DNA of 64,000 nt from SIG672 sp045657105 (lineage in GTDB: Bacteria; Bacillota; Clostridia; Oscillospirales; CAG-272). Position 1 is the stretch's first letter; every line of letters begins with the position of its first letter. The DNA lies in contig JAZOSN010000021.1 of NCBI GenBank assembly GCA_045657105.1, positions 34,118-98,117 of the forward strand, written 5' to 3'. The notes beneath the pieces were generated by a model, which had not been told where the DNA came from, searched no databases, and saw only the letters and a list, made by a program, of their open reading frames with translations. Positions 33,233 through 39,345 of this stretch are shown here, one piece after another. The translations under genes were made by a program, and so were the position numbers.

Positions 33233-34522
33233 ATGCAGCAAGATATGATTCTTATCATCGACCTTGGAAGTGAAGAAAACGCATCTCTGGCAAGAGAGAT
33301 CCGCGCGCTCGGCGTTTATTCCGAGATACACCCTCACGACATCACGAAAGAAGCTCTTAACGCTCTTCCTAACGTAAAGGGTATAATTTTAAACGGCGGA
33401 GCAAATCGCGTCGTTGACGGCGTGGAGATCGACGCCTCCGAGGCAATATACTCTTCGGGTATCCCTACGGTCGCATTTGACCATAAGGGCGCAGAAAAGC
33501 TCCCCGAAAACGAGGACGAAAGAAAGAAGATTCTCTCGGATTTCGTGTTCGAAAAGTGCTCTGCACAGGCGAACTGGAATATGGAGAACTTTATAAACGA
33601 CCAGATCGAGCTCGTTCGCAGACAGGTCGGCGACAAGAAGGTGCTTCTCGCTCTTTCGGGCGGCGTTGATTCGTCGGTAGTTGCCGCACTTCTTATCAAG
33701 GCAATCGGCGATAAGCTTACCTGTGTGCACGTAAACCACGGACTTCTCCGCAAGGGTGAGCCCGAGCAGGTCGTTCAAGTGTTCGGCAAGGAGCTCGGCG
33801 CAAATCTCGTTTATGTAGACGCTACCGACCGCTTCCTCGACAAGCTTGCAGGCGTTGCCGATTCCGAGCAGAAGAGAAAGATAATCGGCGCGGAATTTAT
33901 CAGAGTATTCGAGGAAGAGGCAAGAAAGCTCGACGGCATTTCCTTCCTCGCACAGGGAACGATATATCCCGACATAATCGAAAGCGGAACGAAGACCGCA
34001 AAGGCAGTCAAGGCTCATCACAACGTCGGCGGACTTCCCGATGACCTCAAATTCGAGCTTGTTGAGCCCCTTAAAATGCTCTTTAAGGACGAGGTACGCG
34101 CTTGCGGCGCCGCACTCGGACTTCCCGACAATATGGTTTACCGTCAGCCCTTCCCCGGTCCCGGACTCGGCGTTCGTTGTCTGGGCGCTATCACGCGCGA
34201 CCGTCTTGAAGCGGTTCGCGAGTCGGACGCTATTCTCCGCGAAGAGTTCGCTAAAAACGGACTCGCAGGCAAGGTATGGCAGTATTTCACCGCGATCCCC
34301 GATTTCCGTTCGGTAGGTGTCCGCGACAACGCGAGATGCTACGACTGGCCGGTAATCATTCGCGCGGTCAATACTATTGACGCGATGACCGCCTCGATAG
34401 AGGAAATCGACTATGCTATCCTTCACAAGATCACAAACAGAATTCTTAACGAGGTCAAGGGCGTAAACCGCGTGCTTTACGACCTCTCGCCTAAGCCCGT
34501 TGCCACGATCGAGTGGGAATAA
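33233..34522 (+). CDS. guaA: GMP synthase with deleted glutaminase active site (GuaA variant)
   Basis: 429 residues, against about 513 in typical GuaA. The ATP-pyrophosphatase domain (SGGVDSS, residues 142-148) and the dimerisation/XMP-binding domain (RQPFPGPGLGVR; end KPVATIEWE) are intact. The N-terminal class I amidotransferase domain is cut to about 115 residues. Its start is recognisable (ILIIDLGSEENASLAREI, GGA instead of GGP), but about 85 residues that normally hold GICYGMQ, the catalytic Cys, and the FHPE His/Glu are absent; the chain passes from GIPTVAFDHK to LSDFVFEKC. It probably uses free ammonia or a separate glutaminase. AAAGGA precedes the ATG at 33233. The stop overlaps an attachment-like repeat. 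Confidence 0.93.
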   Translation: MQQDMILIIDLGSEENASLAREIRALGVYSEIHPHDITKEALNALPNVKGIILNGGANRVVDGVEIDASEAIYSSGIPTVAFDHKGAEKLPENEDERKKILSDFVFEKCSAQANWNMENFINDQIELVRRQVGDKKVLLALSGGVDSSVVAALLIKAIGDKLTCVHVNHGLLRKGEPEQVVQVFGKELGANLVYVDATDRFLDKLAGVADSEQKRKIIGAEFIRVFEEEARKLDGISFLAQGTIYPDIIESGTKTAKAVKAHHNVGGLPDDLKFELVEPLKMLFKDEVRACGAALGLPDNMVYRQPFPGPGLGVRCLGAITRDRLEAVRESDAILREEFAKNGLAGKVWQYFTAIPDFRSVGVRDNARCYDWPVIIRAVNTIDAMTASIEEIDYAILHKITNRILNEVKGVNRVLYDLSPKPVATIEWE

Positions 34523-34523
34523 T
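34510..34523 (+). repeat. Left attachment-like direct repeat (within guaA 3' end)
   Basis: CGAGTGGGAATAAT, identical to 37650-37663. It contains the guaA stop codon, so integration restores the gene end. A hairpin (CGAAAA...CCTT-loop-AAGG...TTTTCG, about 34533-34564) follows directly. Confidence 0.7.
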
Positions 34524-34578
34524 AAACGAAAGTCGAAAAAGCCTTATGTATCAAGGGTTTTCGGCACTCAAAGCGAGT

Positions 34579-34599
34579 TTTTGATACCGTTTTGATACC
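34579..34599 (+). repeat. Paired TTTTGATACC repeats near the left end
   Basis: Two copies of TTTTGATACC (34579-34588 and 34590-34599) with an 11-bp period. The same pair recurs near the right end, as expected of recombinase arm-binding sites. Confidence 0.5.
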
Positions 34600-34673
34600 A
34601 AACAGAATAATAAACAACGGCAGGAATGTTAAAAGGTTCTTGCCGTTGTTTTATAAAAATTTGCCCTTTGGTA

Positions 34674-34702
34674 TTGACAAACGCACCGAAAAAGGATATA
34701 AT
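34674..34702 (+). promoter_or_regulatory. Consensus promoter of the type III toxin-antitoxin locus
   Basis: TTGACA (34674-34679) and TATAAT (34697-34702) with a 17-bp spacer, both perfect. Transcription would start near 34709, just before the antitoxin repeats. Confidence 0.8.
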
Positions 34703-34708
34703 ATAAAT

Positions 34709-34815
34709 GCGGGTGTATCTCAGCCCTAAATGAGAAACTTACTAAGCGAACTTCTCTTGGTTCTTTCAAGAAAGTTACAAGTGAGTGTTTCGCTACTCAA
34801 AATGCGAAAGTTATG
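34709..34815 (+). ncRNA. Type III antitoxin RNA (ToxI-like) with degenerate 36-nt repeats
   Basis: Between a consensus promoter and a terminator lies about 110 nt with no frame. GAAA(C/G)TTA recurs at 34734, 34770 and 34806, exactly 36 nt apart, the period known for ToxI RNAs; the remainder of each unit is only loosely conserved. In type III systems the toxin endoribonuclease cuts this transcript into repeat units, which fold as pseudoknots and inhibit the toxin. The position directly upstream of toxN supports the assignment. The degeneracy of the repeats lowers confidence. Confidence 0.65.
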
Positions 34816-34817
34816 TG

Positions 34818-34854
34818 ATGAGGGCAAGGCACACTTGCCCTCATTTGCTTTTTA
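34818..34854 (+). terminator. Attenuating terminator between antitoxin RNA and toxN
   Basis: ATGAGGGCAA / TTGCCCTCAT forms a 10-bp stem with a 7-nt loop, followed by TTGCTTTTTT. Such a leaky terminator sets the high antitoxin to toxin ratio in type III systems. Confidence 0.85.
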
Positions 34855-34864
34855 GGAGGACTCA

Positions 34865-35353
34865 ATGGACAACCTTAAGCTTTACGAAATTAACGGGGGC
34901 TATATTACATACCTCTCGGCGTATGCTCCGCATCTGTTTCAGAACAAGAAATCCGGGCAGAAGAACGAGAGAAAATATATCGGTATCGTTTTACATATCA
35001 ATGGCTTCGATTATTTCGCGCCGCTTTCCTCGTTCAAGGACAAGCATAGGATGATGAAAGAAGGACTTGATTTTATTAAGATCAAGGACTATGCCGTTAT
35101 CAATCTGAACAATATGTTCCCGGTGCCGCTGAGCGAAACCAAGTACGTTGACATCAGAAACGAGCGAGATCCGCATTACCGTGCTTTGCTTCTCGCCGAG
35201 TACCGTTATATCAAGTCAATCCAAGAGAAGATTTGGAAGAACGCGCAGAATGTATATAAAATTAAAATCAAGGCCGGCGATGCTTCATCTCTCGCCAAGC
35301 GCTGCAACGATTTTCTTCTTCTTGAGAAGGCGTGCGCGGATTATATGAAATAA
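34865..35353 (+). CDS. toxN: ToxN/AbiQ-family endoribonuclease toxin (type III TA)
   Basis: 162 residues. The ToxN fold is recognisable from LYEINGGYITYLSAYAPHLF at the start, KYIGIVLHINGFDYFAPLSS (residues 38-57), DFIKIKDYAVINLNNMFPVP (near 73-92) and DIRNERDPHYRALLLAEYRY (near 98-117). The family cleaves cellular RNA unless bound by its repeat RNA and causes abortive infection by phages. AGGAGG precedes the ATG. The gene follows the antitoxin terminator by about 10 bp. It is the first gene of the guaA-linked element. Confidence 0.88.
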   Translation: MDNLKLYEINGGYITYLSAYAPHLFQNKKSGQKNERKYIGIVLHINGFDYFAPLSSFKDKHRMMKEGLDFIKIKDYAVINLNNMFPVPLSETKYVDIRNERDPHYRALLLAEYRYIKSIQEKIWKNAQNVYKIKIKAGDASSLAKRCNDFLLLEKACADYMK

Positions 35354-35379
35354 GGTGAAATTAGTTAGGAGAAACATGG

Positions 35380-36621
35380 ATGAGTAAATATGATATTTTA
35401 ACTAAATACTTGTCTTTGTTTTCCGACGATAACATTGGCAAATGGTTTGTTGATACAGAAAACGATGGTTCTTTTGAACACCCCATTCAGTTTCCATACG
35501 TGATGTATTCTCGTGCGGTAGAAGATTTTATTGGTGATGTTCACGCTTGCGCAGAGCAAATCGGAATTAAGAATTATGTGGAAGTATTAAATAGACACAA
35601 TATCGAGTGGAACACGGAATCAATGTGTAGTGCTGATGTAACAAAGTTAAATTCCGAAACAATTTGCGCTTTATTGCTTGGAGCAGTACGTGCAGAAAAA
35701 TTTTGTGACGGTGCATTGTTGAATTTCTTCAAAATTGGTTGCATCGAAAAGTGGCTAACAGAATTGAAATCACAAATGGAGGACAAACAAGTGACATCTA
35801 TAAAGATTGATGATTTATTGAAAATTTCCGCCTCAGATGTAACAAATGTAAAAGTTAAATTTAACCAAAATAATGGCACAGAAGATCCAATGGATCTGTA
35901 CTTAAGAGATCCTGACATTGTGAACTGTCAGTGGTTGTTTTGGCGTAACAAGCAAAGATATTTCAATGTTGGACAAATAGCAATTTGCCTTTTGAAATTA
36001 TCCTATGATACTTGGCTTTTAACCACTATCAAAAGAGTTACAGAAGAACTTGGAGTGGTTAACGGAATTAATTACAAGGGAGAGGAACTCGAAGAATATA
36101 GACAGTATTTTGGAAGAGTTATTATCAAATATCATAAAACCGCTCAGACACAAGGAATGTTTTATAACACGGTTTGTGATGAGTTGGAAGTTCTTGAAGT
36201 TCTTCCTAATGTCTTTGATGGTGATGAATTTCCCGGATACGATAAAGTTAGACTTTCATATATGCAGTTGCAATCACTTATTGAACGGCAGAAGAAAAGT
36301 TGGATAGCTGCTCTTGAAAATCAAAAAGCAGTATACCTTATTACTGACAAGAGTAACGGAAAACTATATGTTGGCTCTGCAACAAGCGACAATGGTATGT
36401 TGCTTACCAGATGGTCTAATTATGCGGAAAACGGACACGGTGGCAATGTTGAATTAAAAAAGCTCGTAGCCGAGAAAGGTTTGGATTACATAAAACAGAA
36501 TTTCCAATATTCAATTTTGGAAAATTACAATGCAAGAGTTGATGACCATGTGATTTTAGATAGAGAGTCTTGGTGGAAAGAAACATTGCAAAGTAGAGTT
36601 TTTGGCTACAATGATAACTAA
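35380..36621 (+). CDS. DUF6508 - GIY-YIG nuclease fusion protein
   Basis: 413 residues. Residues 1-135 resemble DUF6508 (YVMYSRAVEDFIGDVHACAE; TICALLLGAVRAEKFCDG). A middle domain of about 180 residues (DLYLRDPDIVNCQWLFWRNK; LSYDTWLLTTIKRVTEEL) is of unknown role. The C-terminal about 95 residues are a GIY-YIG nuclease: YLIT near 319, LYVG near 330, catalytic Arg in LTRW near 344 and metal-binding Glu in DRESWW near 396. All key residues are present. It starts 26 bp after toxN, in AT-rich foreign-looking sequence. A defence or homing role is plausible. Confidence 0.75.
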   Translation: MSKYDILTKYLSLFSDDNIGKWFVDTENDGSFEHPIQFPYVMYSRAVEDFIGDVHACAEQIGIKNYVEVLNRHNIEWNTESMCSADVTKLNSETICALLLGAVRAEKFCDGALLNFFKIGCIEKWLTELKSQMEDKQVTSIKIDDLLKISASDVTNVKVKFNQNNGTEDPMDLYLRDPDIVNCQWLFWRNKQRYFNVGQIAICLLKLSYDTWLLTTIKRVTEELGVVNGINYKGEELEEYRQYFGRVIIKYHKTAQTQGMFYNTVCDELEVLEVLPNVFDGDEFPGYDKVRLSYMQLQSLIERQKKSWIAALENQKAVYLITDKSNGKLYVGSATSDNGMLLTRWSNYAENGHGGNVELKKLVAEKGLDYIKQNFQYSILENYNARVDDHVILDRESWWKETLQSRVFGYNDN

Positions 36622-36654
36622 ACAATTTGATGTGAATAGCAAAGGAATATTAAA

Positions 36655-37422
36655 ATGGTAGGCGAAAAAGTAGTTCATTCCGTTTTTGGAGAAGGTATAA
36701 TAAAAGAGGTCAAAGATGGTTCTAAAAACTACCAAAAGTATATTACTGTAGAGTTTAAGGTTGGAGATAAAAAATTTATCTTTCCGGACATTTTTGAGAA
36801 ATTGTTAAGAACAAGTAGCGAAACGCTTCGAAGTGAAATTCAAATAGCGTTTGACAATATTAAGGCAGAACAAGAAAAAGAACGCATAGAGAAGGAAAAA
36901 GAAAAGGCAAGAATAGAGTTTGAAAAAGCCGAAGCCGAAAGACTTCTTTTAGAGAAGAAACATGCAAAAAGAACGCATATCAACACAACTGTTATTGGTG
37001 GCAATCTTATCAAAGGTCAAGTGTACGGCACTGCGGCAAAAGATATTTTCGAGGCTGGATGTGATGCTTTTGCTTGGAATCAGTATGAGTCAAAATGTTT
37101 TGGTTGGCAAACACCCAATTATAGTGAGATAGCAACGAAAGAAGGTTATAGCGTTTGGTTCTTAGCTCATAGCAATTGGACAGACAGTGATACCGCTGGT
37201 GTCAAAAACAAAATATCTTCGACATATATGGAGCAATGGTGGATGGAGTCGGATCACCCTATTGCGACAACCCGTAAACGTGTAATTTTTGCAAAAAAAG
37301 ATAATCATTACATATTCTTAGGCGTTTTCAAGTTTATCGGCAAGGAGCGCACCGAAATACAAGATGGCAAAATCTATTATATAGAAAGATTTGACCTTGT
37401 TTCAGAAAACTATCCAGAATGA
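36655..37422 (+). CDS. Tudor-like / coiled-coil / unknown C-terminal domain protein
   Basis: 255 residues. Residues 1-50 (GEKVVHSVFGEGIIKEVKDG) match the small beta-barrel found at the C-terminus of UvrD/PcrA helicases, which binds RNA polymerase or nucleic acid. Residues 60-105 form a highly charged coiled coil (repeated EKE/KEK). The C-terminal about 140 residues (FEAGCDAFAWNQYESKCFGW; ATTRKRVIFAKKDNHYIFLG) form a compact, aromatic-rich domain I cannot name. It is the last gene of the guaA-linked element, 33 bp after the GIY-YIG gene. A role in defence is inference from the neighbours. Confidence 0.68.
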   Translation: MVGEKVVHSVFGEGIIKEVKDGSKNYQKYITVEFKVGDKKFIFPDIFEKLLRTSSETLRSEIQIAFDNIKAEQEKERIEKEKEKARIEFEKAEAERLLLEKKHAKRTHINTTVIGGNLIKGQVYGTAAKDIFEAGCDAFAWNQYESKCFGWQTPNYSEIATKEGYSVWFLAHSNWTDSDTAGVKNKISSTYMEQWWMESDHPIATTRKRVIFAKKDNHYIFLGVFKFIGKERTEIQDGKIYYIERFDLVSENYPE

Positions 37423-37461
37423 TAATTCAAGGGTTTGGCTGTAAATTTCTTTGCAAACCTC

Positions 37462-37490
37462 TTGTAATTATTCCGTATTTATGTTATAAT
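37462..37490 (+). promoter_or_regulatory. Outward-facing promoter at the element's right end
   Basis: TTGTAA (37462-37467) and TATAAT (37485-37490) with a 17-bp spacer. It reads out of the element toward the asparagine synthetase gene. It may restore expression of that gene, or make a short RNA ending at the GGTATCA-T-TGATACC stem with a later T6 run. Confidence 0.55.
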
Positions 37491-37528
37491 AAATCATACA
37501 GAAAAACCGTATTTTCCGGGTGGTATCA

Positions 37529-37547
37529 TTGATACCATTTTGATACC
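37529..37547 (+). repeat. Paired TTGATACC repeats near the right end
   Basis: TTGATACC (37529-37536) and TTTTGATACC (37538-37547), again with an 11-bp period, plus an inverted GGTATC at 37522-37527. Same orientation as the left-end pair. Confidence 0.5.
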
Positions 37548-37649
37548 GTTTTTTCGCAGACTCCATAGACGAAGCGGAAAAAGGCGGTCAAATTCCTTGT
37601 AAAACACTCTCGAAAGACCCAAATTCACTCGATATAATGCTAATTTAAG

Positions 37650-37663
37650 CGAGTGGGAATAAT
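37650..37663 (+). repeat. Right attachment-like direct repeat
   Basis: CGAGTGGGAATAAT, identical to the guaA 3' end at 34510-34523. It is probably the original chromosomal guaA terminus displaced by the element. Confidence 0.7.
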
Positions 37664-37728
37664 CCTACTATCACAGCAAAAACAAATTATCGCAAAAAAG
37701 GTACACAAGTAACAGAAAGGAACTGCAA

Positions 37729-39264
37729 ATGATAAAGATCTTAGAATACAGCGGACACATAAGAAACTGGAAAGCCCTTTGCGGCGAGCTCGGCATTGAC
37801 TCATCTCTTGACAGAGCCGCTCGCGAGGAAAAGATAATCATCGGCGCATACCAAAAATGGGGCGTCGATATGGCAAAGCACATTTACGGAATGTACGCCT
37901 TCGCTCTGCGCGACGAGGAAAACGATCAGATCTTCTGTCTGCGAGATGCTTTCGGAACAAAATCCTTCTATTACTACGTAACAGAGGACGGAAAGCTTCT
38001 GTTTAGCACGAGTATCCGCAAGATAATAGAAAAAGAAGGCTTCGTCAGGGAGTTAAGCGGCGAAATGTTGCAGCTTTATCTGAGTCTGACCTACGTTGCA
38101 GGCGAGGAAACCTTCTTCAAGGGGCTCAAAAAGCTCATGCCCGGTCGCTATCTGATATGGAAAAACGGCGAGCTCACGATCGGTCGCTACTGGAAGCCCG
38201 AATTCCACGCCGACGAGAGCAAATCGCTCGACGATTGGGCAAACGAGATACATAGCACGCTCGGCGAGATAATGAAAGAGATCAAGACCGACGACGAGGT
38301 TGCGGAGTCCTTCCTCTCGGGCGGAGTTGACTCGGCTTACGTTTTCTCGATGTCCGACGCGAAGATCGCAAACTCCTGCGGATACGAGATCGAACGCTTT
38401 GACGAATCGGCAGTTGCCGCAGAAACCGCCAAAATTCTCGGCAGAGATATAAACAGATGCATCTACGGACCTGAGGAGTATTTCGACATCGTGCCTTGGG
38501 TAATGTATAATATGGAGCAGCCGATAGGCGACGCTTCCGCCATCGTATTTGCTCTCGGTTGCAGATCGACCGCCGAGCACACAAAGCTCTGCTATTCGGG
38601 CGAAGGTGCGGACGAGTTCTTCGGAGGCTACAACGCTTACCGCAACGCTGATAGATACGGCGAAAATCTGCCGACCTTCTACGTTGGAAACACCAACATT
38701 ATGAAAGAGGACGAAAAGCAGAGAATTCTCAAAAAATACTACGACGGAGTGCTCCCTATAAATCTCGCAAAAGAGATCTACAAGGAAAACGAGGGGCTCG
38801 ATCCTCTGACAAAAATGTCTGACGTTGACATTCAGATCTGGCTTGAAGGCGACATCTATTTCAACGTTGACAAGATGAGCACGGCGGCAGGACTTGAAGT
38901 CAGAATGCCGCTGACCGATATGCGAATTTTTGACATCGCATCTCGTATGCCCGCAAGATACAAGGTAAACGAGGAGCAGAACAAGGTCGCGTTCCGTACT
39001 GCGGCGTCGAAGATGCTTCCCGAGGAGATCGCGTTCCGCAAGAAGCTCGGATTTATCGTTCCGATACGCCTCTGGCTTGCAGACGAGCGCTACAACCGCG
39101 ACGTTTTTGCCAAGTTTAACGGCAAAGCGGCTCACGAGTTCTTCAACGTAGACGAGATAAACGCTATTCTCGACGATTACATCGGCGGAAACTCGGACAA
39201 TTGGAGAAAGGTATGGACGATCTACACCTTCCTCGTATGGTACGACCTGTACTTTGAACAGTAA
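37729..39264 (+). CDS. asnB: Asparagine synthetase lacking the glutaminase Cys (AsnB variant)
   Basis: 511 residues. The synthetase domain is intact: SGGVDS (residues 197-202), YSGEGADEFFGGY near residue 286 and a normal C-terminus. The N-terminal Ntn domain starts where other AsnB proteins read NGEIYN (here EYSGHIRNWKALCGEL), so the first about 70 residues are absent, including Cys2 and RHRGPD. Upstream sequence shows no in-frame start that could restore them; AGAAAGGA lies before this ATG. The enzyme should therefore use ammonia, as AsnA does. Together with the truncated guaA this is striking. A terminator follows at 39269. Confidence 0.9.
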   Translation: MIKILEYSGHIRNWKALCGELGIDSSLDRAAREEKIIIGAYQKWGVDMAKHIYGMYAFALRDEENDQIFCLRDAFGTKSFYYYVTEDGKLLFSTSIRKIIEKEGFVRELSGEMLQLYLSLTYVAGEETFFKGLKKLMPGRYLIWKNGELTIGRYWKPEFHADESKSLDDWANEIHSTLGEIMKEIKTDDEVAESFLSGGVDSAYVFSMSDAKIANSCGYEIERFDESAVAAETAKILGRDINRCIYGPEEYFDIVPWVMYNMEQPIGDASAIVFALGCRSTAEHTKLCYSGEGADEFFGGYNAYRNADRYGENLPTFYVGNTNIMKEDEKQRILKKYYDGVLPINLAKEIYKENEGLDPLTKMSDVDIQIWLEGDIYFNVDKMSTAAGLEVRMPLTDMRIFDIASRMPARYKVNEEQNKVAFRTAASKMLPEEIAFRKKLGFIVPIRLWLADERYNRDVFAKFNGKAAHEFFNVDEINAILDDYIGGNSDNWRKVWTIYTFLVWYDLYFEQ

Positions 39265-39268
39265 AATA

Positions 39269-39297
39269 AAAGCCCGAAGCTTTATGCTTCGGGCTTT
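39269..39297. terminator. Terminator after the asparagine synthetase gene
   Basis: AAAGCCCGAAGC / GCTTCGGGCTTT forms a 12-bp stem with a TTTAT loop. Confidence 0.85.
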
Positions 39298-39308
39298 ATA
39301 ACATAAAA

Positions 39309-39333
39309 ACAAGGCGCGTTAACGGCGCCTTGT
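39309..39333 (-). terminator. Terminator of the large surface protein gene
   Basis: ACAAGGCGC / GCGCCTTGT forms a 9-bp stem with a 7-nt loop, 12 bp beyond the stop on the minus strand. T-rich sequence flanks it on both strands. Confidence 0.75.
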
Positions 39334-39345
39334 TTTATTTGTTTT

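Larger units (their letters stand above)
34510..37663 (+). mobile_element. Small integrative element at the 3' end of guaA, no integrase
   Basis: A 14-bp direct repeat CGAGTGGGAATAAT covers the last codons and stop of guaA (34510-34523) and recurs at 37650-37663, 65 bp before the asparagine synthetase gene. The enclosed 3.15 kb is clearly AT-richer and uses different codons from the flanks. It carries a type III toxin-antitoxin locus and two unusual genes. The 3' end of guaA is a known target of tyrosine-recombinase islands. No recombinase is present, so the element is either immobile or mobilised in trans. Confidence 0.72.

Noticed and set aside
34734..34815. CRISPR-like 36-nt periodicity
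   Set aside because: Only a short word recurs, there are no spacers or cas genes, and the promoter-terminator-toxN context identifies a type III antitoxin.
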